DNA of 64,000 nt from contig NC_011726.1 in assembly GCF_000021805.1 (NCBI RefSeq), positions 558,001 through 622,000 on the forward strand, given 5' to 3'. Origin of the DNA: Rippkaea orientalis PCC 8801. GTDB lineage: Bacteria > Cyanobacteriota > Cyanobacteriia > Cyanobacteriales > Microcystaceae. This document shows positions 31,439 to 40,556 of this stretch, piece by piece; position 1 is the stretch's first letter; every line of letters starts with the position of its first letter. Under the pieces are notes generated by a model that ran no database searches, was not told where the DNA came from, and saw only the letters and a list, made by a program, of their open reading frames with translations. The position numbers and the translations under genes are program-made.

Positions 31439-32952
31439 AACTAAAATACGATCGCGGAACCCTTATTCTTCATCCACCCCCTAGGGGGAAAGCTTGGATC
31501 GAGTTAGCCACTTGGGACGATCGCATTGAAAAATTCCGTATCCCGGCCATCCACTATCGTCGTCTGATTGAAACGCTTCAGACTCATGATATCCTTTTTA
31601 TTGATGAAGCTAAGGAATTTATCTGCTTAGACTTAACCCCCAACTTTCAACGGACTCCCTATCCCCATCAAGAGGAAGCCCTCACCGCTTGGAAACAACA
31701 AAACCGTCAAGGGGTCGTTGTGCTTCCTACGGCGGCCGGTAAAACCTATTTAGCCCAACTGGCTATGGAGTCTACCCCCCGAACTTGCTTAATCGTTGTT
31801 CCTACCCTAGATTTGATGCACCAGTGGTATGCTCAGATTATGGCAGCCTTTCCTGACATGGAAGTGGGGTTATTGGGAGGGGGATCGCGCGATCGCACCC
31901 CGATTTTAATTGCTACCTATAATAGTGCTGCTATTCACGCAGAAACCTTGGGAAATCAATATGCTTTGTTGATTTTTGATGAATGTCACCATCTTCCCTC
32001 GGATTTTTTTCGAGTCATTGCAGAATACGCCATTGCACCCTATCGTTTAGGACTGACGGCTACCCCAGAAAGGGCTGACGGCAGTCACGGGGACTTAGAG
32101 GTTCTTATCGGTCCAGTGGTCTATCGCAAAGGGGTTAAGGAACTGTCAGGGAATACCTTAGCTAACCATGAAATTGTACAAATTAAAGTTAAATTATCGG
32201 AACAAGAACGGCAAAAATATGATCAAGCTATTGCCATTCGCAATGACTTTTTACGCAAGTCAAATATTTCTTTAGGCAGTTTAAATGGTTGGCAATTATT
32301 TGTACAAGCGAGTGCCAGAAGTCCTGCGGGAAGACGGGCAATGTTAGCCCATCGAGAAGCGAAAGAAATTGCCTCTGGAACCGATGGAAAGTTACGAGTA
32401 TTAACGGATTTAATCTGTGAACATCATAATGATTCTATTTTGATTTTTACCAATGATAATGCGACGGTTTATCGTATTTCTCAAGATTTTTTAATTCCAG
32501 CAATTACCCACCAAACTATTGTTAAAGAACGCCATGATATTCTCACTAAGTTTCGGGAAGGAATCTATAAAACATTGGTGACTTCTCATGTTCTTAATGA
32601 AGGGGTAGATGTTCCGGATGTTAAGGTGGCTATTATTTTGTCAGGAACGGGTTCTGCTAGAGAGTACATCCAGAGATTAGGGCGAATTTTACGCAAAGGA
32701 ACTGGTCACAATAAGTTAGCCATTTTATATGAAGTTGTTGCCGAAGACACTACAGAAGAAAGGACTTCTCAACGGCGAAGAGGAGAAGAGTTAACCCCCA
32801 TAGATTATCCTAAAAAAGTCAGTGATCAGCCTCGTCAATTAGAATTACTTACCTCTGATTTAACGGATGAAATCTATAATATTTCCTCTAAAAAATTTCC
32901 TAAAGCAGCAGAGTCATTGGATGGAAATTATGATGTATCAGGAGATGCTTAA
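31423..32952 (+). CDS. XPB/ERCC3-like superfamily 2 DNA helicase
   Basis: The 509-residue helicase has an N-terminal damage-recognition-like domain (about 1-75). Walker A reads LPTAAGKT (101-108), motif II is DECH (about 186-189), LTATPER is motif III and RLGRILRKG is motif VI. DECH-type motifs and this layout match bacterial/archaeal XPB, a repair and transcription-associated helicase. Those often sit beside a Bax1/DUF790 nuclease gene; none is next to it here. Residues 240-300 hold the thumb-like insert. The start at 31423 overlaps the end of the pseudogene frame. A terminator follows at 33004. Confidence 0.85.
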   Translation: MPRPSKLKYDRGTLILHPPPRGKAWIELATWDDRIEKFRIPAIHYRRLIETLQTHDILFIDEAKEFICLDLTPNFQRTPYPHQEEALTAWKQQNRQGVVVLPTAAGKTYLAQLAMESTPRTCLIVVPTLDLMHQWYAQIMAAFPDMEVGLLGGGSRDRTPILIATYNSAAIHAETLGNQYALLIFDECHHLPSDFFRVIAEYAIAPYRLGLTATPERADGSHGDLEVLIGPVVYRKGVKELSGNTLANHEIVQIKVKLSEQERQKYDQAIAIRNDFLRKSNISLGSLNGWQLFVQASARSPAGRRAMLAHREAKEIASGTDGKLRVLTDLICEHHNDSILIFTNDNATVYRISQDFLIPAITHQTIVKERHDILTKFREGIYKTLVTSHVLNEGVDVPDVKVAIILSGTGSAREYIQRLGRILRKGTGHNKLAILYEVVAEDTTEERTSQRRRGEELTPIDYPKKVSDQPRQLELLTSDLTDEIYNISSKKFPKAAESLDGNYDVSGDA

Positions 32953-33003
32953 AGATTAGTTATTATATTGTAGCTTAGCAGATTAATCAACAGTAAAATC
33001 TAG

Positions 33004-33030
33004 AAAAATTCTTAATTGTTAAGAATTTTT
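33004..33030 (+). terminator. Terminator-like hairpin downstream of the helicase gene
   Basis: A perfect 12-bp stem, AAAAATTCTTAA with its complement TTAAGAATTTTT, has a 3-nt loop and ends in a run of T. It lies 51 bp after the helicase stop. The symmetrical A/T arms could also work on the other strand. Confidence 0.65.
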
Positions 33031-33216
33031 GGCCAAATATTTCGAGAGAAAAGCAACAAGCCATGATAGGCTAGGGTAAGTTATAAGTAAGTTAAAAGCT
33101 TTTGATCGCGTTACAAATTGTTACCTTTTCACCAAGGCTGATGGTTTTTTTGAGCAACCCGTCACGGAAGACTTTCATGAATCCCCTATGTAACCAAATA
33201 ATTAATTCAAACCAAT

Positions 33217-33687
33217 ATGGCGACCAATAACGACGCAAATAGTCGATTTTTCCTGTATGAAGTGGCGATTCAGCCTCAGTCGGGAGGATTCAACAAAATT
33301 AAGGGGTTAATCTATCAAGAGGGCAAAATTTTTCTGAAAGTTCCCTACGGAAGAATGAAGCAAGAAATGAAAAGGATTCAGCGATTAGGGGGTAAAATCG
33401 TCAATATTACTCCAATAACAGAAATCAGTTCCCTCAAAGAATCCTTAGACTTAATCGAACCTGAAATAGAAGAAATCAGTGTTGTCTCGCTAGGATTGCC
33501 TTGGTGGGTAGAAATCTCCACCACCCATCCTAACTGTTTATATTACTTTGGTCCGTTTGATAGTGCAGAAGAAGCTTTAAGTTACCAAGACGGTTATGTA
33601 GAAGATTTACGCGAAGAAGGAGCCCAAAATATTACCCTCTACATTAAACAGTGTCAGCCTCAAGTTTTAACGCAGGAATGGGATTAA
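33217..33687 (+). CDS. CpcD-like linker domain fused to DUF1816
   Basis: Residues about 10-68 resemble the CpcD/phycobilisome capping-linker domain (RFFLYEVAI..., KVPYGRMKQEMKRIQRLGGKIVNITPI). Residues about 92-150 match DUF1816 (WWVEISTTHPNCLYYFGPFDSAEEA and EDLREEGAQNI). CpcD caps phycocyanin rods, and the same small domain occurs in ferredoxin-NADP reductase of cyanobacteria. DUF1816 proteins occur in phycobilisome-containing organisms and a few have been tied to stress-induced pigment changes. The combination suggests a phycobilisome-associated regulator. No other phycobilisome gene is nearby. Confidence 0.8.
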   Translation: MATNNDANSRFFLYEVAIQPQSGGFNKIKGLIYQEGKIFLKVPYGRMKQEMKRIQRLGGKIVNITPITEISSLKESLDLIEPEIEEISVVSLGLPWWVEISTTHPNCLYYFGPFDSAEEALSYQDGYVEDLREEGAQNITLYIKQCQPQVLTQEWD

Positions 33688-33711
33688 TATCAAATCCGAA
33701 TATGTTTGAGT

Positions 33712-36700
33712 TTATTGATCTTGACATAAAGACTTATTCTGAGGTTCAACATCAGGATTATTTTCTAAATAGCCTCCTAACCAATTACAGGTTTTTTGTA
33801 ATAGTTCTTCTAAGGTTAAATCTCGTTTCCAAAGAATAACTTTTCCATCGCTTCCTGATGAGGCAATAAACTGACCATTAGGACTGAAAGTAGCACTCAG
33901 AACCGCACCTTGATGACCAAAAAATGTCTGCTGTAGTTTTCCGTCTATTGTCCAAAGTTTCACGGTTTGATCATCACTAGCAGTGAGTAATAATGGCTGA
34001 ATTGGACTAAAACTAACGCTCGAAATTGTTGAGTTATTATGATTAATTTTAGGGTAATTATTTTGATAAGGGGTCTGATCTTCCCCGTTTAAACTCCACA
34101 ATTTAACGGTTCCATCTTTACTAGAAGTAGCGATCATTGAGCCATCGGCACTAAAATCAATATCCTTGAGCCAATTTGTTTGTAAAGACGGGAATTTTTG
34201 GATTGGTTTTTCTAGTCCATTGACATCCCATAGCATAACATCAATTTTTTTACTATTAACACGAACCCAACGAGCGGTCGCTAATTTCTGACCATCAGGA
34301 CTAAAACTGAGACTAATAACTTTGTCTGGATCTTCTTGAAGAAAGTTATTAAAATTTCGGTGCATTGTACCATCAAATTTCCACAGTTTAGCGGTTCCAT
34401 CATTACTAACGGTTCCTAGTATCGATAATTTGGGATTAAATTCTACTTTCCATAGTTCCGCAGTATGTTTATTAAAAGTAGATAAAGGTTTATCTGTCTC
34501 AAGATTCCAATTCCAAAGTTTAGCGGTTTTATCAAAACTTGCTGTTGCAAGGAGAGAACCATCGGGACTAAAATCAACAGATCTCACCTCATTTGTATGA
34601 GCTTGAATGGTTTTTAGATACTGAAGATTATCAGTATTTTTTCCGTCAAAACGCCATAATTTAACGGTATGATCTTCAGCGGCTGTTGCCAAGGTTTGAC
34701 CATCAGGATTAAAACTGACTTGAGAAATACGTCCTTTATGTCCTAATATATCTTGATCATTTAGAGTCCAAAGTTTAACCGTTCCATCTTCACTAGCACT
34801 GGCTAATGTTTTACCATCAGAACTAAAAATAGCACGCCAAATAGCACTTTGATGTCCCTTTAAAGTGGTTAATTCTTTACCTTCAAGATTCCAGAATTTT
34901 ATGGTTTTATCATGACTAGCACCAATAACAATGATTTCCTTTTTTTGTCCATAAATTGCAAAATTAACCCCTGTAAAAGGTACGTTATGTTCCCCCATTG
35001 ACTTGAGTTCTTGACCTTCAAGGTTCCAAAGTTTAACTGTACCATCTCGTGAAGCTGTTGCTAACATTTTACCATCGTGACTAAAATTTATATCCCAGAT
35101 CCAATCATTATGTTTTTCAGGAAAAGCTGTCAACAGTTTAAGTTTGTTATCCTTAAAAATCCATAAAGTGATAATACCTGGATCATTGCTAGTTTTACCG
35201 TTATCTGTAGCGGTTGCTAGAATTTTTCCATCAGGACTAAAACGAAGAGTCCGAATAACAGGTTTCTCATTAGTACGATTTTTTTGATTAATTTCTGAAA
35301 CATCAACACTCTCAATTGGTTTATCCTGAAATTCTTCACCATTAAAACGCCAAAGCTTAATTGTTCCATCACTACTGACTGATGCTAGAATCGGTTGTGT
35401 TGGATGAAACTTAACATCAAAAATCCAACCCTGATGACCAACTAAGGATTTTAATTTTTTAATCTGATTATCCTTAAGACTCCAGAGATTAATTTTTCCA
35501 CTGGTACTAGCAGCCGCTAAAAGTTGATCATCAGGACTAAAACTGGTACGCCAAAAGTAAGATTTTTCGCTGTTATCTTCTGACAAAGATTGAATTAATT
35601 TACCCTGAAGATCCCACAATTTAATCTGGCCGTCTTTACTCGTAGTAGCTAACCATTTTCCATCGTGACTAAACGTGACATCCAGAACTTTTTGCTCAGA
35701 AACAATTAATCGGTTGCGTTCATTGATGCTAACTAATCCTAATTCTAGAAGTCTCTGGATATCTTGCTTCAGTTGCTGCTTTTTAGCGGACACGCGAGGA
35801 ACTATAACTTGTAACAGTTTGATACTCAGATCTTGTTCAGTTTGTTTGAATTTTTTATAAGCACTTAAATCTTCTACCAAAGCATCAAAAGCTCGGTTAG
35901 CAATGATCAAAGAATCTGCATGAGCAATAATCGCTTTGATCTCACTCACTTTTGCTTGAAGTCTTTGATATTCAGCTATACCAAATAATCCCGTCATCAT
36001 CAAGGCGATCGCGGATGCAGCTACGGTTCTTTTACGCCATTTATTGCGTTCTTGTCGTTGTTGGTATTTTTGTCGCCAATCAAGAATAGCCGGAGCAAGG
36101 GTATCATGGAAAATCTCATATCGTTCGACATCTGGTTCATTAGGAGAGGGTCCAACGGAGCGCAAAATATATTGTTGCGGTTGACATAATTTATCGAGTA
36201 ATGTTTGCAATTCTTCGGAAGTCACTTCAATATCCTTGGCTAATTGTAGAATCGGGTAGGCAATTTTTGTTCCTCCTGGTGTCACCAAATATTGAAAGAC
36301 TTGTGCCGCAATATTACGCTCTTTTCTTGATAACCGACTCATCCGTTCACTAAGGTGCTGTTTAACAATATTTTCCGCTCCACCGAGTTCCATTAAAGTC
36401 GATAGTTGCAGACGATTTCCCCCTCGTTTGAGGATATCTTCTTCCCACAAACGGGTCATCACCAGTTGTAAATAGGGGGTTTCAATGACTTTTTGTGTTG
36501 AGGTGACTGTCTTGGGATCAATCATACCGCGTCCCGTATTACCCAAGTAAACTTGACCAACCGTCACTTGTTCTATAATGGTTTGCACTAATTCGGTTTC
36601 AATGGCGATCGCTGCTTGAGAGAATCTTTCCTGTAACATCATTACCCAAAGTAACGCTAGTCCAAGGGTTTTAGACCCCTTTAAAAGGGTTAACGTTCTA

Positions 36701-37506
36701 AGATGAGATGCTTTGTGTTGATCGAGTTTTCTGTGTTGATTAAAAACTCGGATAGGCTGTCTAATCGCATCAACAGCAGCTTGTTCATCGAGATAAGGAA
36801 TGCGTAAATAATTAGTAAAAAGATGAGGGATACTTCCTTTAAAAAAGTCAAGTTTGGCTAAGGCATTTTCTCGAATAGCAATAATAAAATTGACAGGTAA
36901 ACCTGTTTGATTAACTGCTTGAGAAAATTGGTCTGCAAAGGTTTTTTCTCCCTTTTCATAGCCATGATAGAGAAAATATTCTTCAAATTGATCAAGAATA
37001 ATAAATAATTTGCCACTTCTTTGTTCTTCGCTGATTAGAACGTTAGCCCAGTTTTCTAAGGTATCAGTTAAGGAATTATTAGGGTCTGGTACTTGAACTT
37101 TGGGTATAATTTGAGTAATGGTTTCCTCTACTTTTTGCAGTAAAGCTGCTACGGGATCATCGCGCCAAGCATTAAAGACAATAACCGCAAATTCTGGATA
37201 GCCGAACTCTCGTAAATTTTTTTGAATCCACTGCTTGAATTGATAGGCAACCCCTGCCCGTAGCAAGGAACTTTTACCGACTCCACTGGTTCCATACACG
37301 ACGGTTAAGCGAGAAGACATCAGATTATCAGTGATGATGCGAGTCCATTTTTTTCGTCCAAAAAAGTAAGGGGCATCTGCTTCACAATAAGGCATTAATC
37401 CTTTGTAGGGACTGGTTTCTATTGCTGAAGAATAAACAACTGGTTTTTCCTTTAAAAGTCGCTGTTTTATCGGTGTTAATTGAGGAATTAGAGGTAAAGA
37501 AAACAT
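33712..37506 (-). CDS. nSTAND1-type ATPase with membrane segment and 14 WD40 repeats
   Basis: Residues about 32-480 hold the STAND module: SPYKGLMPYCEADAPYFFGR, Walker A GTSGVGKSS (72-80) and Walker B KLFIILDQFEEY (166-177). An arginine-rich stretch and a membrane helix (TVAASAIALMMTGLFGIAEY) lie near 503-525. Residues about 617-1240 carry 14 WD40 units ending in KLW or similar, the number for two seven-blade propellers. Residues about 261-299 look like an in-frame insertion. It begins 48 bp after the upstream SIR2-TIR gene stop, in the same operon. The likely role is a sensor that oligomerises upon a trigger; this is inference from the STAND family. Confidence 0.88.
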   Translation of the reverse strand: MFSLPLIPQLTPIKQRLLKEKPVVYSSAIETSPYKGLMPYCEADAPYFFGRKKWTRIITDNLMSSRLTVVYGTSGVGKSSLLRAGVAYQFKQWIQKNLREFGYPEFAVIVFNAWRDDPVAALLQKVEETITQIIPKVQVPDPNNSLTDTLENWANVLISEEQRSGKLFIILDQFEEYFLYHGYEKGEKTFADQFSQAVNQTGLPVNFIIAIRENALAKLDFFKGSIPHLFTNYLRIPYLDEQAAVDAIRQPIRVFNQHRKLDQHKASHLRTLTLLKGSKTLGLALLWVMMLQERFSQAAIAIETELVQTIIEQVTVGQVYLGNTGRGMIDPKTVTSTQKVIETPYLQLVMTRLWEEDILKRGGNRLQLSTLMELGGAENIVKQHLSERMSRLSRKERNIAAQVFQYLVTPGGTKIAYPILQLAKDIEVTSEELQTLLDKLCQPQQYILRSVGPSPNEPDVERYEIFHDTLAPAILDWRQKYQQRQERNKWRKRTVAASAIALMMTGLFGIAEYQRLQAKVSEIKAIIAHADSLIIANRAFDALVEDLSAYKKFKQTEQDLSIKLLQVIVPRVSAKKQQLKQDIQRLLELGLVSINERNRLIVSEQKVLDVTFSHDGKWLATTSKDGQIKLWDLQGKLIQSLSEDNSEKSYFWRTSFSPDDQLLAAASTSGKINLWSLKDNQIKKLKSLVGHQGWIFDVKFHPTQPILASVSSDGTIKLWRFNGEEFQDKPIESVDVSEINQKNRTNEKPVIRTLRFSPDGKILATATDNGKTSNDPGIITLWIFKDNKLKLLTAFPEKHNDWIWDINFSHDGKMLATASRDGTVKLWNLEGQELKSMGEHNVPFTGVNFAIYGQKKEIIVIGASHDKTIKFWNLEGKELTTLKGHQSAIWRAIFSSDGKTLASASEDGTVKLWTLNDQDILGHKGRISQVSFNPDGQTLATAAEDHTVKLWRFDGKNTDNLQYLKTIQAHTNEVRSVDFSPDGSLLATASFDKTAKLWNWNLETDKPLSTFNKHTAELWKVEFNPKLSILGTVSNDGTAKLWKFDGTMHRNFNNFLQEDPDKVISLSFSPDGQKLATARWVRVNSKKIDVMLWDVNGLEKPIQKFPSLQTNWLKDIDFSADGSMIATSSKDGTVKLWSLNGEDQTPYQNNYPKINHNNSTISSVSFSPIQPLLLTASDDQTVKLWTIDGKLQQTFFGHQGAVLSATFSPNGQFIASSGSDGKVILWKRDLTLEELLQKTCNWLGGYLENNPDVEPQNKSLCQDQ
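36610..36726 (-). other. Apparent in-frame insertion in the STAND gene
   Basis: This segment encodes residues 261-299 of the WD40 STAND protein (from LDQHKASHLRTLT to VMMLQERFSQAA). Remembered relatives run directly from FNQ/FNRQ to IETELV. The segment is hydrophobic and Leu-rich. Its boundaries are estimated from the protein only. Confidence 0.4.
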
Positions 37507-37554
37507 GGTAAATACCTCATTCTTTTAAGTATTTTAAGAGCTTTTGTGGCAAAG

Positions 37555-39213
37555 CTAAGCTATTAATTTGCTGTCTTCTGGTTGAATGGCTTCAATAATT
37601 TCATCACTAATCTCATATAAGATTTTATCTTGCTCTGGCGGCGATAGGGCTTGTAATGGCTCAGTAATATTATGGGTTGCTTGCAAGTTTTTTAGGGCTG
37701 TATATTTATATTGGCAATAGTTTAGATAAACCCAAAGAATTTTTACCCCTTCTTTTTCGGCGGCTTCTAGTAATGGGGGCAGTTCTTCTGTTGCAATAAA
37801 ATCAGAAGCTAAGAAATTTTGGCTCACTAATAAAACGGCTACTTTGGCTGACGCGAGAGCGTTTTCAATGTCCTGTTTCCAATTTGATCCAGGTTTGATT
37901 TGAGTATCGTCCCAAATGGAAACTTTTCCCAACTGAATAACTGGCATCAGCATCGTTTGCAGTTTTTCTAACCAGTCTTTGTCTTTATGGCTATAACTAA
38001 TAAATACTTTATCTCGATGATAAAGGTTCGATTTTTTAGGCGAATTGTTTGGGTTTTTTACCATGGAAGTTTCTGGCAAATCTTCAATTTGCGCCTCCAA
38101 TTCAGTGACATAATCATCTAATAAAATGTTGATGGGTTCTTGTCCACAATACCTTTTCCAAAATTTGCGATCAAGCAGGTCAGGTTTAAACTGAATAACC
38201 CACCAAGTTTTACTACTAGGGCTAAAAATTTCTTCCTGCCAAATGCGATGTAAAATAACTCGCTGATTCCAATAGCTAGGACTATAGCCAAGAAACAAAA
38301 TATAGTTATTAAGAAGTTGTTTTAATAAAGAAGAAGGCAGTAAACTTTTAATATCTCGGTGGGCTAAATAATCCAGACAATTATTTTCTGTAATAACAAA
38401 GTTTTCCCCGCAGCCGATCGCCCCATAAAGTTTTAAAATAATGGGGTAGGTATTTAGAGAAAGATCTTCAGCATATTCATTGGGTTTGTCAATATCAATG
38501 GGTTCAGTCGTGGCAAAAATCTGTGGGCAATTTCCTGATTTTAACTGACTTCTGAATTTTTGATGCACAAACCGACTCCCCTGTCTATCTTGAACAAAGG
38601 ACACTAAATCAAAGGGTTGTTGGGCTTGTTTAAACGCCCTTTCTAAGGTATTATCTAAACAAGCGGTTACGATTAAGGGGTAGGGATGGGGATAGCCTTT
38701 TGCTATTATTAATTGCGGTAAGTTAGCCAGGAATTGATGTAAATGGTTGGGAGGATATTCCGCATCAAACAGTTCCCAGAGGATATCTGGTAGAGTTCCG
38801 TAGGGATCAAGGGTATCATCGATATCAATATACTGGGATACTTGCTGGAGAGCCATTTTCTTGATCCCTCCTGTTTTGACTGGACATTGTTCTGGTAAGT
38901 CCGTCTCAACGGGACACCCATCGGGGAAATCCAATGGTATATCATGAGGGAGCAAGGGACAACGAATAACCTCTATGCTATACTTGCAATTAAAGATTTG
39001 ATCTAAATGCAAAGCTAATTCGGTATTAGTTGGGGCGTAGATAGCCTGATTGTCCGGCGATCGCCAAGTTTCTAGGGGGCCTTCCTCTGTTTTATGTCGT
39101 CCGCAAAGATTAATTTCATCCCCTAGAAAAAAGACGACTTTGCCATCGGCAATTCCTTTAACCACTCGATGAATTTGGGACTTAACAATACGAGATAAGA
39201 CCGAGGTATCCAT
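37555..39213 (-). CDS. SIR2-like domain fused to a TIR domain
   Basis: Residues about 20-345 follow the SIR2-like (SIR2_2-type) Rossmann pattern: VVFFLGDEINLCGR, PLIVTACLDNTLERAF, PIILKLYGAIG and YILFLGYSPSYWNQR. Residues 400-545 are a TIR domain: KVFISYSHKDKDWLEKL, WDDTQIKPGSNW, LLVSQNFLASDFIATEEL, with Glu476/477 at the position of the NADase Glu. The SIR2 part looks eroded: GAG reads GDE, the Asn-bearing TTNYD reads TACLD and the catalytic His reads Tyr in KLYG. The TIR is therefore the more likely active enzyme. TIR and SIR2 proteins in bacterial defence deplete NAD+. The STAND-WD40 gene follows by 48 bp. Confidence 0.82.
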   Translation of the reverse strand: MDTSVLSRIVKSQIHRVVKGIADGKVVFFLGDEINLCGRHKTEEGPLETWRSPDNQAIYAPTNTELALHLDQIFNCKYSIEVIRCPLLPHDIPLDFPDGCPVETDLPEQCPVKTGGIKKMALQQVSQYIDIDDTLDPYGTLPDILWELFDAEYPPNHLHQFLANLPQLIIAKGYPHPYPLIVTACLDNTLERAFKQAQQPFDLVSFVQDRQGSRFVHQKFRSQLKSGNCPQIFATTEPIDIDKPNEYAEDLSLNTYPIILKLYGAIGCGENFVITENNCLDYLAHRDIKSLLPSSLLKQLLNNYILFLGYSPSYWNQRVILHRIWQEEIFSPSSKTWWVIQFKPDLLDRKFWKRYCGQEPINILLDDYVTELEAQIEDLPETSMVKNPNNSPKKSNLYHRDKVFISYSHKDKDWLEKLQTMLMPVIQLGKVSIWDDTQIKPGSNWKQDIENALASAKVAVLLVSQNFLASDFIATEELPPLLEAAEKEGVKILWVYLNYCQYKYTALKNLQATHNITEPLQALSPPEQDKILYEISDEIIEAIQPEDSKLIA

Positions 39214-39565
39214 AATTTTTACCTCTTGCTGCTAAATACAACGGAAATTTTCTCTTGACTAACCAGCAAACAAAAGATTTGTACAAAGCTCTGAAGGGGA
39301 ATTGTTTAACCCATTACGTCAGCTTGACGATTAGCACTAGGAACAATTCTTAAATAGTTAATTAATGAAGTCCTACTTTTAATATAACATCTCTTAAAAA
39401 AAGTTTTTCGCTTTTTGTTTATTATTTGTTACCTCCAATGCTAAGTCCCTGGCATTCTAAAGAAAAACCAAAGATCCGTTAAAGATGTCATAAAGATACC
39501 AACGATTTCCAGAAAGATGTCTTACCGTGAGAGGATAGCGAATCCTAATATCTTGATCAACAACC
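39214..39565. other. 352-bp divergent intergenic region, SIR2-TIR/ctaC
   Basis: Promoters for both neighbours are expected here. The region is AT-rich and the minus strand has a TTATATTAA stretch near 39380 that could be part of a promoter for the SIR2-TIR operon. I see no gene, attachment site or long repeat. Confidence 0.5.
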
Positions 39566-40528
39566 GTGAAGATTCCCAGTAACATCATCACCCTACTTGT
39601 TGGTATCGTGATTACTCTGATCAGCCTTTGGTATGGACAAAATCATGGACTCATGCCAGTGGCTGCCTCCTACGATGCCACGCAGGTTGACGGTATTTTC
39701 AATTTTATGATGACCATTGCCACAGGGCTTTTCCTTCTAGTCGAGGGGGTTCTGGTGTTTTGCCTCATCAAATTTCGCCGTCGTCCTGGTGATCAAACCG
39801 ACGGGCCACCCATCGAAGGCAATGTCCCCCTAGAAATCCTCTGGACAGCCATTCCCACGGTTATCGTCTTTATCCTCGCCCTCTATAGCTTTGAGGTGTA
39901 CAACAACATGGGGGGACTTGATCCCATTATTTCCCGTGACACCCCTCCGCAACAAATTGCGATGGATAGCCACAACTCAGACATTGCCCTAGGAATTGGC
40001 ACTTCTGTTGACGAAACCAGTGGTATTTCTCCCCTGATAGTAGACGTTCAAGGGATGCAGTACGCCTGGATTTTTACCTATCCTGAAACGGGAATTGTTG
40101 CCGGAGAACTCCATGTCCCGAAAAATCGCCCCGTTCAATTGAGAATTGCTGCAACCGATGTTCTCCATGCCTTTTGGGTTCCTCAATTGCGCTTAAAGCA
40201 AGATGCTATCCCTGGACGGGATGCCATGTTAGCCTTCACTGCTAACCTCGAAGGGAACTATCCCATTGTCTGCGCTGAACTCTGTGGGGCTTACCACGGG
40301 GGCATGAAATCGACCCTTTTCGTCGAAGATGAAGAAACCTACGCCCAATGGGTAGAAGCCAATAAACCCGTACAAGAAGCCAATCTAGGCGAGACAGTGG
40401 CGGTTAACCCCAAAAATCTTTCCGATGGGCAATTCCTTAGCCCCTATGCTCAAGAAATGGGCATTACAGCCGATTCTTTAGCCCAAGTACAGCCCAAAGC
40501 CCATCATAGCCATCTAGGGCATTTCTAA
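39566..40528 (+). CDS. ctaC: Cytochrome c oxidase subunit II
   Basis: The 320-residue subunit II has an N-terminal membrane segment, then two more (about 47-68 and 84-108), and a periplasmic CuA domain. The CuA ligands are visible in VCAELCGAYHGGM (Cys, Glu, Cys, His, Met) and in LHAFWVP (His). It transfers electrons from cytochrome c or plastocyanin to heme a. It starts at GTG 39566 (KIPSNIITLL). It is the first gene of a ctaC-ctaD-ctaE operon (29 bp gap to ctaD). Codon usage is GC-richer than that of the STAND genes next door. Confidence 0.95.
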   Translation: MKIPSNIITLLVGIVITLISLWYGQNHGLMPVAASYDATQVDGIFNFMMTIATGLFLLVEGVLVFCLIKFRRRPGDQTDGPPIEGNVPLEILWTAIPTVIVFILALYSFEVYNNMGGLDPIISRDTPPQQIAMDSHNSDIALGIGTSVDETSGISPLIVDVQGMQYAWIFTYPETGIVAGELHVPKNRPVQLRIAATDVLHAFWVPQLRLKQDAIPGRDAMLAFTANLEGNYPIVCAELCGAYHGGMKSTLFVEDEETYAQWVEANKPVQEANLGETVAVNPKNLSDGQFLSPYAQEMGITADSLAQVQPKAHHSHLGHF

Positions 40529-40556
40529 GTCATTGTAAAGCACCATTCAATCTCCT

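Noticed and set aside
33651-33839. 62-residue plus-strand open frame
   Set aside because: It spans the end of the CpcD/DUF1816 gene and the convergent STAND gene's end, so it is an overlap artefact.
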